DNA from: Ornithinimicrobium cerasi | GTDB lineage: Bacteria > Actinomycetota > Actinomycetes > Actinomycetales > Dermatophilaceae | Length of the DNA: 64,000 nt | NCBI RefSeq assembly: GCF_003702705.1 | Contig: NZ_QZMN01000007.1 | Span: 1 to 64,000 of the forward strand | Reading direction: 5' to 3' | Part shown: positions 44,401-52,794 of the stretch, piece by piece | Numbering within the stretch: the stretch's first letter is position 1 | How the letters are laid out: each line of letters begins with the position of its first letter | The notes under the pieces: model-generated | Database searches by the model: none | The model's input: the letters and a program-made list of their open reading frames with translations, nothing else | Told to the model about the DNA's origin: nothing | Translations under genes and position numbers: made by a program

Positions 44401-45745
44401 TCAGCGCCGCCCCAGGGCGGTGATCCGCTCCGAGCCCGCGAGCAGGTCGGCCGCCCTGGCCTCGTCCGAGACCTGCGGGTGCGGCGGGTCGACGGGTGCC
44501 TCGAGCGCCACGGACGCCGGGCTGTGGCGCCGCACGGAGGCGTCGGAGACGACGTACCCATGACGTTCGAGGACCATCCGCTCCCCCGGGGCGAAGGCGT
44601 CGAGGTCCGTCCGCACCCGGTTGATCGCCGAGACGAGGGCTGCGGGGTAGCACCCCGCCAGCCCCGCCTCGGGTCCGTGGCCCGGGACGGCCGAGACGGG
44701 GTTGGGCGTCTCGAGCGACCACGTGGCGCCGTCGAGGAGCCCGGCCGAGAAGCTCGCCCGCAGCCAGCGCAGCCGGGTCGTCTGTCCCCCGTTCGCCGCG
44801 ATCGAGAGCAGGTGCCACAGACGCCCCACCGGGCAGCTCGTCGCGCGACCGCGGAAGACCGCCCCCCCCCCCCCCGTCGCTCACGAGCACCGTCGCGTGG
44901 TCCGACCACACCTGCTCGAGCCCGTAGTTGTCGTAGAGCCCGCCGTCGGCCAGCTCCACGCGGCGCAGGATCGAGGCGCGCGCCTCCGGCGCCTCGTCGA
45001 GGTCGGGGACGCCGCCGGTCAGCCCGAGCGTGCGGCCGTACAGGGAGAACGGCGCGAACCACGGAGGGTGGGCGCAGGACGCCGCGACCGCGTCGACGAT
45101 GCGCAGTCCCGGCGGCGGCGCGGCATACCCCAGCCGGTGGTCGCCGACCCGCCCGCGCGGCGCGGCGGAGCGGGCGTCGGCGAAGACCCAGGAGACGCCG
45201 TAGCCGGTCTCGGTCGCGCCGGTGAGGATGACCGGCCCGCCGCGCCGGTGCTCGCGCAGGTCCGTCCCCCACCACGGCACCGCGCGCTCGAGCTCGTCGG
45301 CCAGGACACGGGACGTCACGTCCGGACGGCCCCAGGCGTGGGGACGCAGCCGGGCGAGCATGGCCGGGGTCCGCACGTTGCGCCCGGTGAGATGGCGCAG
45401 CGGCTCGGCGACGAGCTCCTCGATCCCGCCGACGCGCGCGGGCGCCCCGAGCGGGTCGGGCCACACGAGGTCGGGGTGGGCGAGCAGGTTCGCGACGACC
45501 GAGCCGCCGGAGACCGCGGAGATCGTGCGGAGCCGCCCGAGGATCCCGAGCTCGTCGAGCCTGCGGACGGCGCCGAGGTGGAAGAGGGCGGCCCGGAAGC
45601 CGCCGCCCGAGAGGCACAGCGCCGTCCCGGTGCGGGGACGGCGGGCCGAGGGTCCGTGGTGCGCGGTGGCCCGGGCCGCCTCCAGCTGGGCCGAGGCGAG
45701 GTCGGCCGAGGCCGAGGGCGGGTGTCCTGGTCCGTGGTGGAGCAC
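44401..45745 (-). pseudogene. Patatin-like phospholipase, frameshifted at a G14 tract
   Basis: The 5' two-thirds encode a patatin domain: 'ALCLSGGGFRAALFHLGAVRRL' (oxyanion glycines), 'TISAVSGGSVVA' (GxSxG Ser), and 'ELADGGLYDNYGLEQVW' (catalytic Asp in DGG). The frame then meets a run of 14 G (C on the plus strand, 44862-44875). Beyond it the protein continues in another frame as 'VFRGRATSCPVGRLWHLLSIAANGGQTTRLRWL' (cited in parts) to 44401. With 13 or 10 G the gene would be intact, about 447 residues. So it is a recent frameshift, a phase-variable gene or a sequencing error. Probable start GTG 45745. Divergent from comEA. Confidence 0.8.
44862..44875. repeat. 14-base mononucleotide tract inside patatin gene
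   Basis: Fourteen consecutive C on the plus strand (G in the gene). Long G/C runs mutate by slippage. Lengths of 10, 13 or 16 restore the patatin frame. It is the longest homopolymer I noticed in the window. Confidence 0.95.
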
Positions 45746-45940
45746 CCTGCCACGCAACCGTGCACCGGTGACGGGAGGATGAATACCGCGCCGACCTGCG
45801 GGCGGCCAGCAGGTGACACGTGACCGACGGAGGCGTCCGCTGGTGGGTGACCGTCCACACGCCGAGGGTCGGCGCGGTGACCGTCCACAGCCTGGGCGCA
45901 AGGCCTGTCGGTCGCTGGGACGGGCTCCTACGGTCGCGAC

Positions 45941-46948
45941 ATGACCCGCGTCGCACCTGATCCTGACGACGAGCCGGACCCTCTCGCCGGCCTCCTGCGC
46001 GACCTCCGCGCGGACGCCCGCGTGTCGCACGGTGCGCCGGACGCAGCCGGCCCGGCGCCCGGGGCGGACCCTCCCGTTGCCCCCGACCTCGGCGACGGGG
46101 GTCGGCACCGGCCGTCACCGGTGCGGTTCGTCTCGCTCCCGCCGTCGTTGCGCTCGGTCGACCTCGGCGTGGGGCTGCGCGCCGTGCGCGGGATGCTCGT
46201 CGTGGCGGTGGTGGTGACCCTCGTCCTGGGCGGCCGGTGGGCCTGGGCGCTCCGCGAGGCGTCGCCGACGACCGGCGAGGTCGTCGGCCCGGTCGTGGCC
46301 GGACCCGGTGCGCCCGACGCTGTTGCGGTGGAGGAGAGCGGTCCTGGCACGACCGTCCCGCCGGTGGACCCCGTCGCGGCGACGGCGGGCGACGGGCAGG
46401 GGTCCGTGGCTGCAGGCGGCTCCGCCCCGTCGACGGTGACGCCCGCCCTCCTGCTGGTGCACGTCGCGGGGCGGGTGGGTGACCCCGGGGTGGTGGAGGT
46501 CCCCGCCGGCGCGCGGGTGATCGACGCGGTGCACGCTGCTGGCGGCTTCGCCGAGGACGCGGACCAGGCCGCCCTCAACCTGGCGCGCCCGGTGGTCGAC
46601 GGCGAGCAGGTGTGGGTCGGGCGTCCCGGCGAGGCCGCTCCGGCGCACGCCTTCCCGCCAGGTATGCCGCCGGGCTCCGCCGGCGGGTCCGGCGCCGGCG
46701 GCGGTGGCGGTGGCGGCGGGGCTGGCGGCGCTCCCGGCGTGGGTGCCGGGACGCTGCTCGACCTCAACGCGGCGACGCAGGCCGACCTGGAGGAGCTCCC
46801 GGGCGTCGGCCCGGTGACGGCCGGGCAGATCCTCGCCTGGCGGGACGCCCACGGTCGTTTCACCCGGGTGGACGAGCTCCTCGAGGTAAGCGGGATCGGC
46901 GAACGGACGCTGGAGCGGCTCGAGCCGCTGGTGACCGTCGGTGGCTGA
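45941..46948 (+). CDS. comEA: Competence protein ComEA
   Basis: A 335-residue ComEA. A polar N-terminal region is followed by one membrane helix (about 82-105, 'GMLVVAVVVTLVLGGRWAWAL'), a linker, an SLBB domain (about 165-225, 'LLVHVAGRVGDPGVVEVPAGARVIDAVHAAGG', cited in parts), a Gly-rich linker and a C-terminal helix-hairpin-helix DNA-binding domain (about 268-335, 'LDLNAATQADLEELPGVGPVTAGQILAW'). It binds incoming DNA outside the membrane and feeds the ComEC channel. It overlaps comEC by 8 bp. A 14-bp direct repeat GGTGACCGTCCACA lies upstream at 45846 and 45876. Confidence 0.93.
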   Translation: MTRVAPDPDDEPDPLAGLLRDLRADARVSHGAPDAAGPAPGADPPVAPDLGDGGRHRPSPVRFVSLPPSLRSVDLGVGLRAVRGMLVVAVVVTLVLGGRWAWALREASPTTGEVVGPVVAGPGAPDAVAVEESGPGTTVPPVDPVAATAGDGQGSVAAGGSAPSTVTPALLLVHVAGRVGDPGVVEVPAGARVIDAVHAAGGFAEDADQAALNLARPVVDGEQVWVGRPGEAAPAHAFPPGMPPGSAGGSGAGGGGGGGGAGGAPGVGAGTLLDLNAATQADLEELPGVGPVTAGQILAWRDAHGRFTRVDELLEVSGIGERTLERLEPLVTVGG

Positions 46949-47837
46949 CCGGGGGCGCGGCACGGCCCCGGACGATCGCGTCCCCGACGTCGGGCGCGCG
47001 GGCGGGCGTGACGAGCGGCTGCCCGTCACGCGGCTGGACGGGCGGTTGCTCGTCCCCGCGCTCAGCGCGTGGGCGGTGCTGACCGCCCTCCTCCCGCGGC
47101 CGGTCGAGGTCAGCGCGGGAGTGGGGCTGGCCTGCCTGGGCCTCACCCTGGCCGCGGCGGGCTGGCGGCGCGCGGCCCGGTCGCCACCCCGGCACCGTGC
47201 CCGCCCGGCCGGCCCGGGCGTGCGCGGCCTCCTCAGCCTCACCCTGGCCGCGACGGGCCTGGTCTGCACCGGCGCGTCCGCCCACCTCGCCACAGACCGG
47301 GCCGGCCCGGTGGGTGCGTGGGCGCAGGAGCGTGCCGTCGTGTCCGTCGAGGGGGTCGTCACCACCGAACCGAGGGTGGTCAGCCGCGGTGACGAGCGGA
47401 CCGACCTCGTGGTCCTGCACGCGCGGTTGTCCGTGGTGCGAGGGCGCGGGGTCGTGTCGGCCGTCCGCACCCCCGTGCTGGTCATGGCGAACGCGGGCGA
47501 GGGCTGGGAGGACCTCAGCTGGCGCGGGTCGGTCCGCGCGACCGGGCGGCTGCGTCCCCCGGAGCCCGGGGAGCGTCACGTCGCCGTGCTCACCCCCGTC
47601 GGCGCCCCGCAGCAGCGCGCGGAGCCGTCCGGCCTGCTGGCCGGGGTGGACCACGTGCGGGACCGGTTCCGCAGCGCGGTGCAGCCGCTCCCCGCGGACG
47701 CCCGCGGCCTCGTGCCCGGCCTCGTCATCGGCGACACCTCCCTCACCCCGGAGGACCTGACGGAGGCGATGCGCGCCACCGGGATGACCCACCTGTCGGC
47801 CGTCAGCGGGATGAACGTCCGTCGAGGAGATGTGTAG
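46941..47837 (+). pseudogene. comEC: ComEC DNA channel, 5' part cut by prophage insertion
   Basis: A normal ComEC is about 750-850 residues; this frame has 298. It starts at GTG 46941, overlapping comEA, and has the first membrane helices and the soluble N-terminal domain ('VVSVEGVVTTEPRVVSRGDE'). It reaches the conserved core motif 'TGMTHLSAVSGMN', then diverges at once into VRRGDV and a stop at 47837. In intact ComEC the motif continues into the membrane core. The serine integrase gene begins 3 bp later, so the phage attachment site lies within this motif and the 3' part of comEC should be at the far prophage end. Confidence 0.9.
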
Positions 47838-47840
47838 GTA
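47806..47840. other. Probable attL (host-prophage junction in comEC)
   Basis: The change from conserved ComEC sequence to non-homologous sequence falls within or just after GTCAGCGGGATGAAC (about 47806-47820), followed by the integrase start at 47840. A direct repeat GATGTGTA occurs at 47828 and 47855 on the phage side and may be an integrase-binding or autoregulatory sequence. The exact dinucleotide crossover cannot be set without attR. Confidence 0.7.
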
Positions 47841-49333
47841 TGTCGGAGCCGATGTGTACACCTGTTCGCATGCGAGCCCTGATCTACGCCCGTGTCTCCC
47901 TCGACCAAGCCGAGGGCCGCTCGGTCGTCGAGCAGGAGACCGAGTGCCGCGCCTGGGCCGCCCGGGAGGGGTGGACCGTCACCCGGGTCATCACCGAGAC
48001 CGGGTCCGCCTCACGGTACGCCCGCTCCACCGGTGCCCGCACCCGCTGGCCCGACCTCGTCGCCGCCGTCGCCTCCGGCGAGCACGACATCCTCCTCACC
48101 TGGGAGGCATCCCGCGCGACCCGCCAGCTGGGCGAGTACGCCCAGCTGCGCAACCTCTGCGACCTCCACGGCGTGCTCTGGGGGTACTCCGGCCGCACCT
48201 ACGACCTGCGCAACCCCTCCGACCGGTTCGCCACCGGCCTGGACGCCCTCATGTCCGAGGACGCCTCGGCCCGCACGTCCGAGCGGGTGCAGCGGGCCGT
48301 GCGCGCGCGGGCCAGGGAGGGTCGCCCCCACGGGAAGCTGCCCTACGGTTACCGGCGCGAGTACGACCCGACGACGGGGCGGCTGCTGCAGCAGGTCCCC
48401 GACGAGGACCAGGCGCCGGTGGTGCGGGAGATCTACGCCCGCGTCCTCGCCGGCGACAGCCTCTACGGCATCGCGAACGACCTGACCGCCCGCCAAGTCA
48501 CGCCGCCGCGGCCGCCGACGAAGAGGCACGACCGCAAGCAGGAGTGGCTCTCGATCACCCTGCGCAGGATCGCCACGTCGCCGACGTACGCGGCCCGCCG
48601 CACCCACCGTGGCGTCGTGGTCGGCGACGCCGACTGGGAACCGCTCGTGCCCCTCGAGGACTGGGAGCGGGCCGTCGCGATCCTGACCGACCCCGCCCGG
48701 GCGACCCGCACCGGTGACTCGACCTCCCGCCACCTCCTCGCAGGCATCGCCCGGTGCGGCAAGACCGACGAGGTCGGGGCACAGTGCGGGGCCGAGCTGC
48801 GGCACCTGCGCAACCGCGGCCGGTGGGGCACGTACGGGTGCGCCCGGCAAGGCTGCTACGGCGTGGCGATCGCCGCCCCCCATCTCGACGCCTTCGTCCG
48901 TGACGTCGTCCTCACCCTGCTCGAGCAGCACCGCGACGCGCTCGCCGCCGGCGTCGCCGACACCGGACACGACACCGAGCTCCACACGGCCCGGACGCAA
49001 CTGCAGGACCTGCGGGCCCGCCTCGCCGGGTTCGTGACCGAGGCCGGTGCGGGAAGGCTCTCCCCCGCCACACTGTCCGCCGTCGAGGCCGACCTGGCGC
49101 CCCGCATCGCCACGGCAGAGCGCGACGTCCGCCGGCTCCTGCTGCCGCGCACCCTCCCCGACCTCACCGAAGCCGACCCTGCCACCTGGTGGGACTCGCC
49201 GTGCACCGACATCGTGGCCCGCCGCCAGCTCGTGCGGGAACTGGTCACCGTGACCGTTCGCCCGGCAGGCAGGGGCAACTGGGGGAAGCGGGGCCTCGAC
49301 GACACCCGCGTCGACGTCACCCCCCGCTGGTGA
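47840..49333 (+). CDS. int: Large serine recombinase (phage integrase)
   Basis: A 497-residue large serine recombinase. The resolvase catalytic domain (about 10-155) has nucleophile Ser20 in 'ALIYARVSLDQ' and the partner Arg cluster ('ASRATRQLGEY'). The recombinase domain follows (about 170-270, 'GKLPYGYRREYDP...DSLYGIANDL'), then a zinc ribbon with Cys in 'ARCGKTDEVGAQCG' and 'YGCARQGC', and a coiled-coil segment (about 380-440) that controls directionality. It integrates by attP x attB without a tRNA target. ATG 47840 is 3 bp past the truncated comEC stop; internal ATG 47870 (MRALIYARVS) is also possible. Confidence 0.95.
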   Translation: MSEPMCTPVRMRALIYARVSLDQAEGRSVVEQETECRAWAAREGWTVTRVITETGSASRYARSTGARTRWPDLVAAVASGEHDILLTWEASRATRQLGEYAQLRNLCDLHGVLWGYSGRTYDLRNPSDRFATGLDALMSEDASARTSERVQRAVRARAREGRPHGKLPYGYRREYDPTTGRLLQQVPDEDQAPVVREIYARVLAGDSLYGIANDLTARQVTPPRPPTKRHDRKQEWLSITLRRIATSPTYAARRTHRGVVVGDADWEPLVPLEDWERAVAILTDPARATRTGDSTSRHLLAGIARCGKTDEVGAQCGAELRHLRNRGRWGTYGCARQGCYGVAIAAPHLDAFVRDVVLTLLEQHRDALAAGVADTGHDTELHTARTQLQDLRARLAGFVTEAGAGRLSPATLSAVEADLAPRIATAERDVRRLLLPRTLPDLTEADPATWWDSPCTDIVARRQLVRELVTVTVRPAGRGNWGKRGLDDTRVDVTPRW

Positions 49334-49550
49334 AGCGCGACCCCCGGTCCCGGCGACGGCGCAGCTCGAGCAGCGCAGCTGGTTCCGCCTCCCACGCCTC
49401 CGGGTCGGAGATGAGCTGGTTGAGCCGCTGCCACGTCCGGGTCAGGCTCTGCCCCGACGCCCACGTGAGCGCCTCCAGCTCAGCGCCGGCATCACGGTAG
49501 GTGCCGGCGGCCGCACGCACGATGGCCCGGTCGACGTCACTCAGTGCCAT
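49317..49550 (-). CDS. DUF3263 protein
   Basis: A 77-residue protein with the DUF3263 pattern ('RTWQRLNQLISDPEAWEAEP' followed by 'LELRRRRDR'), an actinobacterial small helical family of unknown function, often with DNA-binding-like features. It overlaps the end of the integrase gene on the other strand by 17 bp and the upstream ImmA-like gene by 10 bp. Last gene of the leftward lysogeny operon. Start ATG 49550. Confidence 0.8.
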   Translation of the reverse strand: MALSDVDRAIVRAAAGTYRDAGAELEALTWASGQSLTRTWQRLNQLISDPEAWEAEPAALLELRRRRDRGSRFTSGG

Positions 49551-49975
49551 CCGTGGAGCCCGTCCACGCGCGCAGTGATGATGGCCTTCTCTGCCGGGTG
49601 CAGGTGCGCCGGGTCGAGCCTGGCCTGCAACGTCGGCTCGTCGACCCACAGCTCCTCGGCGGCCTGGTCGAGGTTGCCGCGGGCCCAGACGATCGCGTCG
49701 GCGAGGGTGTGCGGGTCGGGGATGAGCCGTCGGGCCGCCGCCGCGTTGACGGACGCCTCGACGGCAGGTGGCTGGCAGCCGCGGTGCCCCCTGCGGATGT
49801 GCTCGAGCTCGTGGGCGAGGGTGCAGCGGCGTTCGACCTGGCCGAGGCTGTGGTCGAGCCAGATGCGGGTGCGCCCGTCGTTGACGCCCCAGACGCCCGG
49901 GTGCAGCTCGCGCCAGTGAAGGGCGACGTGTGTCAGCGTCCGCAGCTCACGCCACGGGTGATAGTGGATCCCCAT
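49541..49975 (-). CDS. ImmA/IrrE-type metallopeptidase
   Basis: A 144-residue protein with the zinc-protease motif HELEH (residues 55-59) in 'CTLAHELEHIRRGHRG'. In phages and ICEs such proteins cleave the element's own repressor on a DNA-damage signal. Here it lies near an XRE repressor and a DUF2335 protein, so it is a likely trigger of induction. A C-terminal helical region ('AADEELWVDEPTLQARLD'-like) may contact partners. Start ATG 49975. Confidence 0.85.
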   Translation of the reverse strand: MGIHYHPWRELRTLTHVALHWRELHPGVWGVNDGRTRIWLDHSLGQVERRCTLAHELEHIRRGHRGCQPPAVEASVNAAAARRLIPDPHTLADAIVWARGNLDQAAEELWVDEPTLQARLDPAHLHPAEKAIITARVDGLHGWH

Positions 49976-50014
49976 GCCCGGAGACCGTAGACGCGGCCAC
50001 CGACAGTGGCGGGC

Positions 50015-50677
50015 TCACTCCTCGTCGGTCAGGCTGGCGTCATCGCCGGGCCGTCCCCGCCACGCCTCCATGAGCCTTGGGAGCAGGGCCGCGACGACAC
50101 CGATCGCAGTGATGGCTGCGACCGCGTCTAGCCCCTGCCATGCGAACCAGGCGGCCATGATCGCCAGCGCGTAAGGCAAGAGCCCCAGCATCCAGGTGGC
50201 CACCACCGTCGAGTGAGACTCAGCATTGACCAACGTCCGACGGTCACTCTGCTGGCTCGTCATCTCCTGCTCGGCCATCGACACGATGCGGTCAGCCAGG
50301 CCGGGGAGAATCTGCTCGTAGTGCCCCAGCTGAGACGGGTCGGGGAGCGGCCCCGAGTGGGAGTAGGAGAAGGACCTCCCCAGCTCCAGACCGGTCAGCT
50401 GACGCGCGTTTGGATCGCCTTCTGGGTCGTAGATGACCCCATGGCGCGGCTCATCGACTTGCCGGTAGCGCTCCACGCTACGTTCACCAGATTCTGGTTC
50501 TCCACCTGCTTGCGGCGCTTTCGGATGATCGTCTTGCTGCCGGTCGCCGACAGGAATCGACCTGTCTTCACGCCTCGTCGCACGGTGGTCAACATGGTCC
50601 CCTTCCTTGCCATTCTCCGACGGTACCCCAGGACCCTGAGTGCTGTCAGGACCGTTCGGGCCACTAGTTTTGCTCAC
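50015..50677 (-). CDS. DUF2335 membrane protein
   Basis: The C-terminal 140 residues match DUF2335: 'SGPLPDPSQLGHYEQILPGLADRI' (cited in part), 'MAEQEMTSQQSDRRTLVNAES', and two membrane helices ('LGLLPYALAIMAAWFAWQG', 'AVAAITAIGVVAALLP'). Such proteins are phage and mobile-element membrane proteins of unknown role. GTG 50677 overlaps the repressor stop (GTGA). However, codons upstream of about 50476 have low GC at third positions, while another frame there looks coding, so the true start may be GTG 50476 (153 residues). Confidence 0.7.
   Translation of the reverse strand: MSKTSGPNGPDSTQGPGVPSENGKEGDHVDHRATRREDRSIPVGDRQQDDHPKAPQAGGEPESGERSVERYRQVDEPRHGVIYDPEGDPNARQLTGLELGRSFSYSHSGPLPDPSQLGHYEQILPGLADRIVSMAEQEMTSQQSDRRTLVNAESHSTVVATWMLGLLPYALAIMAAWFAWQGLDAVAAITAIGVVAALLPRLMEAWRGRPGDDASLTDEE
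50395..50595 (-). CDS. Small basic protein overlapping the DUF2335 5' region
   Basis: A 66-residue basic open frame (MLTTVRRGVKTGRFLSATGS...KTIIRKRRKQ). Its start has AAGGAAGGGG just upstream, and its third codon positions are about 80 percent G/C, against about 55 percent for the overlapping DUF2335 frame. That supports real coding. No family recognised; a small phage DNA- or RNA-binding protein is possible. It conflicts with the long DUF2335 start, so either the DUF2335 gene starts later or the region is dual-coding. Confidence 0.5.
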   Translation of the reverse strand: MLTTVRRGVKTGRFLSATGSKTIIRKRRKQVENQNLVNVAWSATGKSMSRAMGSSTTQKAIQTRVS

Positions 50678-51183
50678 GATCCGTCCCCGTCTCGATCCTG
50701 CTCCTCCCGCGCTCGCTGGGCGCGAGACTTCCTGCCGGTGGTCCGGGCGGCCACGTCGGCCGGCGGCGTCTCGTCGACGTCGCCGACCCTGGCGTGAAGC
50801 TCCGTCACGTTGCTGGTGGGGGCGGGATGCTGTGCATTGCCCATCACGTCCTCTGTGCCGAGTCCGACCCCCAGCCTGTCGGCCAGCGCCCGGACGAGCT
50901 GCTCGTCGGTCGCAGTGGACAGGTCCGTCTCCCGGCGGACCGCGTCCAGGTCGTAACCCATCGCCTCGAAGGCGACGGCCGTGACCGTGGACTCGCTGAC
51001 CCCGAACGCCCTGGCGATCGCCTGCAGCGTCTCCCGCCGAGGAACCGCCGGCAGGAGCTCGCGGTCGTCGCCCAACATCTGCGACACCCGCTGCCGGGTC
51101 AACCCACTGCTGCGCGCGAGCTCGGACTGCTGCCAGCCACGGGCATCCATCCCGTCCTGCAGGTACCGACGCAGCGCGTGCAT
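50674..51183 (-). CDS. XRE-family phage repressor
   Basis: A 169-residue protein with an N-terminal helix-turn-helix (about 1-65: 'LQDGMDARGWQQSELARSSGLTRQRVSQML', cited in parts) and an unassigned acidic C-terminus. Its position, divergent from a Cro-like gene across a 231-bp operator region and upstream of DUF2335 and an ImmA-like peptidase, identifies it as the probable lysogeny repressor. It lacks a LexA-like S24 cleavage domain, consistent with peptidase-mediated induction. Start ATG 51183 was chosen at the HTH domain; the longer frame crosses the operator region. Confidence 0.87.
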   Translation of the reverse strand: MHALRRYLQDGMDARGWQQSELARSSGLTRQRVSQMLGDDRELLPAVPRRETLQAIARAFGVSESTVTAVAFEAMGYDLDAVRRETDLSTATDEQLVRALADRLGVGLGTEDVMGNAQHPAPTSNVTELHARVGDVDETPPADVAARTTGRKSRAQRAREEQDRDGDGS

Positions 51184-51237
51184 GGGACGACGTTCTCCTA
51201 CCGGCTCGGGTGCCGGCCACTCCTCCGTGCCGGACGT

Positions 51238-51392
51238 GTCAAGCAGGTTAACCGGTACATACCCCGTATTACCGTCAAGCAACCTGCGACACCTCGAAAC
51301 CGCAGGTGAACGGTGAAGTGCAGAAGCACATTCGTGTGATCCGTTGACACGATGACAAGCGTTGTGCAACTATCTGTCATGTACCGCTTGAC
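51238..51392. promoter_or_regulatory. Phage immunity operator/promoter region
   Basis: The gap 51184-51414 between divergent repressor and Cro-like genes is AT-richer than its surroundings. GTCAAGCA occurs at 51238-51245 and 51274-51281, and its inverse GCTTGAC at 51386-51392. GGTACAT at 51254 recurs inverted as ATGTACC near 51379. TTGACA at 51344-51349 with CAACTAT 17 bp on is a plausible rightward promoter. The repeated motif is a candidate repressor/Cro operator. Confidence 0.55.
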
Positions 51393-51414
51393 AACCAGGA
51401 CGAGGGAGACCACG

Positions 51415-51723
51415 ATGAGGACAGAGGCGTACAGGCGCCGCCGCAACGCGAGAGGACGATGGATGAAGCTCAAGGACCGCGAGCTGCTCCTGGAGTACAT
51501 GAAGCTCGGCGACTTCTCCCAGGCTCGGCTCGGCCGCTACGCCGGCGTGAGCCGCCAGTTCATCAACCAGCTCTGCACGGGGGAGCGCACCACCTGCACG
51601 CCTGCGGTCGCCGACCGCATCGAGGAGGGCCTGCGCGTGCTCCCCCACACCCTTTTCGCGCCCAACAAGTCGCACGACACCGGACGTCCTGGCAAGCGTC
51701 GGACGACAGTGACAGCGGCATGA
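51415..51723 (+). CDS. Cro-like XRE-family regulator
   Basis: A 102-residue protein with a basic N-terminus (MRTEAYRRRRNARGRW) and a helix-turn-helix (about 20-75: 'LLLEYMKLGDFSQARLGRYAGVSRQFINQLCTGER', cited in parts). First gene of the rightward early operon, divergent from the repressor, so it likely plays a Cro role. Start ATG 51415 has GAGGGAG upstream; a shorter start at 51463 (MKLKDREL) is possible. It overlaps the next small gene by 4 bp. Confidence 0.8.
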   Translation: MRTEAYRRRRNARGRWMKLKDRELLLEYMKLGDFSQARLGRYAGVSRQFINQLCTGERTTCTPAVADRIEEGLRVLPHTLFAPNKSHDTGRPGKRRTTVTAA

Positions 51724-51878
51724 GCACCCCGACCGCTCCCGACTCCCCCGGCGCCCGTGTGGCGGCACGCCTCATCGCCGAGCGCGGACCGCTGCCGGAC
51801 CACCTCATCACCTCGATCGCCGCCCGCATCCGCAGGTCCGTCACCGAGCACCGGGCCACCGGCCGCAAGCCGGCCTGA
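51720..51878 (+). CDS. Small phage protein
   Basis: A 52-residue open frame starting at ATG 51720, overlapping the Cro-like stop (ATGA). Helical sequence 'ARVAARLIAERGPLPDHLITSIAARIRRSV' appears in parts. Unknown function. The coupling and codon use support coding. Confidence 0.6.
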   Translation: MSTPTAPDSPGARVAARLIAERGPLPDHLITSIAARIRRSVTEHRATGRKPA

Positions 51879-51897
51879 CCCACCCCCTCCGCAAGCC

Positions 51898-51936
51898 GGA
51901 GCCCCCGGCCATCCGACAAGACAGACCAGGGGCTCC
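51898..51936 (+). terminator. Hairpin upstream of the next early gene
   Basis: GGAGCCCC (51898-51905) pairs perfectly with GGGGCTCC (51929-51936), between small genes. It is followed by AACTCTCACAG rather than a T-run, so it may be a weak terminator or a processing or attenuation hairpin. Confidence 0.4.
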
Positions 51937-51962
51937 AACTCTCACAGAAAAGGTATCCCGAG

Positions 51963-52481
51963 ATGGGAACCGTTCCCAGCACCGACACCATCACCGGCTA
52001 CACCTACACCGGCCCGCCGCTCACCCGGCCCCAGGTCCAGGCCTTGCGCGACATCGCCAACGGCATGTGGACCATGGTCAACCCAACCCGCGAGCGAGCA
52101 CTCCACGCACGCGGCCTCACCGACTGCATCGGCGGCCCGAACGGCGCACCCAGCCTCACCCCCCTCGGCCGGGCGGCCCTGGCCGAGGCCGCGCACGCCG
52201 CCTCCCACACTCCCCCGGCAGTACCCCCCACCGCTCCCCACGGTGGCGCCGGGGTCGAGGCCCCGGGTGAGGCGGTGGCGGCTCCCCCGACCGCCCCCGC
52301 CTCCCCGGGGTTCACCCTCCCCTCCGGCTACACCCTCACCGGCGTCACCCTCAACGACGCCTTCGCCGTCGGGTTCGCCCGGCAGACCATCGCCGGAGTC
52401 CTGCGCCGCGGCAACCTCGCCCCCGACGAGGCGACCCGCCTGCGCGACGCCCTCGCCGTGCTCGAGGCGGTGTCGGCATGA
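51963..52481 (+). CDS. Phage protein, function unknown
   Basis: A 172-residue protein in two parts joined by a Pro/Ala-rich linker (about 75-115). The N-terminal part has 'LTRPQVQALRDIANGMWTMV' and 'LTPLGRAALAEAA', a winged-helix-like pattern. The C-terminal part is helical ('NDAFAVGFARQTIAGVLRRG'). ATG 51963 is preceded by AAAAGG. No family recognised. Confidence 0.65.
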   Translation: MGTVPSTDTITGYTYTGPPLTRPQVQALRDIANGMWTMVNPTRERALHARGLTDCIGGPNGAPSLTPLGRAALAEAAHAASHTPPAVPPTAPHGGAGVEAPGEAVAAPPTAPASPGFTLPSGYTLTGVTLNDAFAVGFARQTIAGVLRRGNLAPDEATRLRDALAVLEAVSA

Positions 52482-52792
52482 ACCGCCCGCCCACCGTCAC
52501 CGCCCAGGTCGGCCAGAACGGCCACCCCTACGTCGAGGTCACCCCCGACGGCGACGCGGTCGTCGCCCAGGCCAAGGACCTCCTGGCCTGGCTGCGCGCC
52601 AACCAGCGCGCCACCGAACGCATCCTCGAAGCCGTCCACTACCGCACCGGCACCGACGCCGCCGCCGCGGTCCTCGCCGCGTGGCTGCTGGACGCCACCA
52701 CGGTCCAGCTGGGCGTCGACGACGCGGACGCCCTGGCCGACGCCCTGCGGGACGCGGCCCACCCCACCCACCTCGCCCGCAAGGGAGCTTGA
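52478..52792 (+). CDS. Phage protein, function unknown
   Basis: A 104-residue, mostly helical soluble protein ('DLLAWLRANQRATERILEAVHYRTG'). ATG 52478 overlaps the preceding stop by 4 bp. No family recognised. Confidence 0.65.
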   Translation: MNRPPTVTAQVGQNGHPYVEVTPDGDAVVAQAKDLLAWLRANQRATERILEAVHYRTGTDAAAAVLAAWLLDATTVQLGVDDADALADALRDAAHPTHLARKGA

Positions 52793-52794
52793 CC

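Noticed and set aside
43399-45745. SIR2-patatin anti-phage defence pair
   Set aside because: The SIR2 has complete deacetylase and zinc motifs, the patatin is separately started and frameshifted, and no cyclase or other defence gene is nearby.
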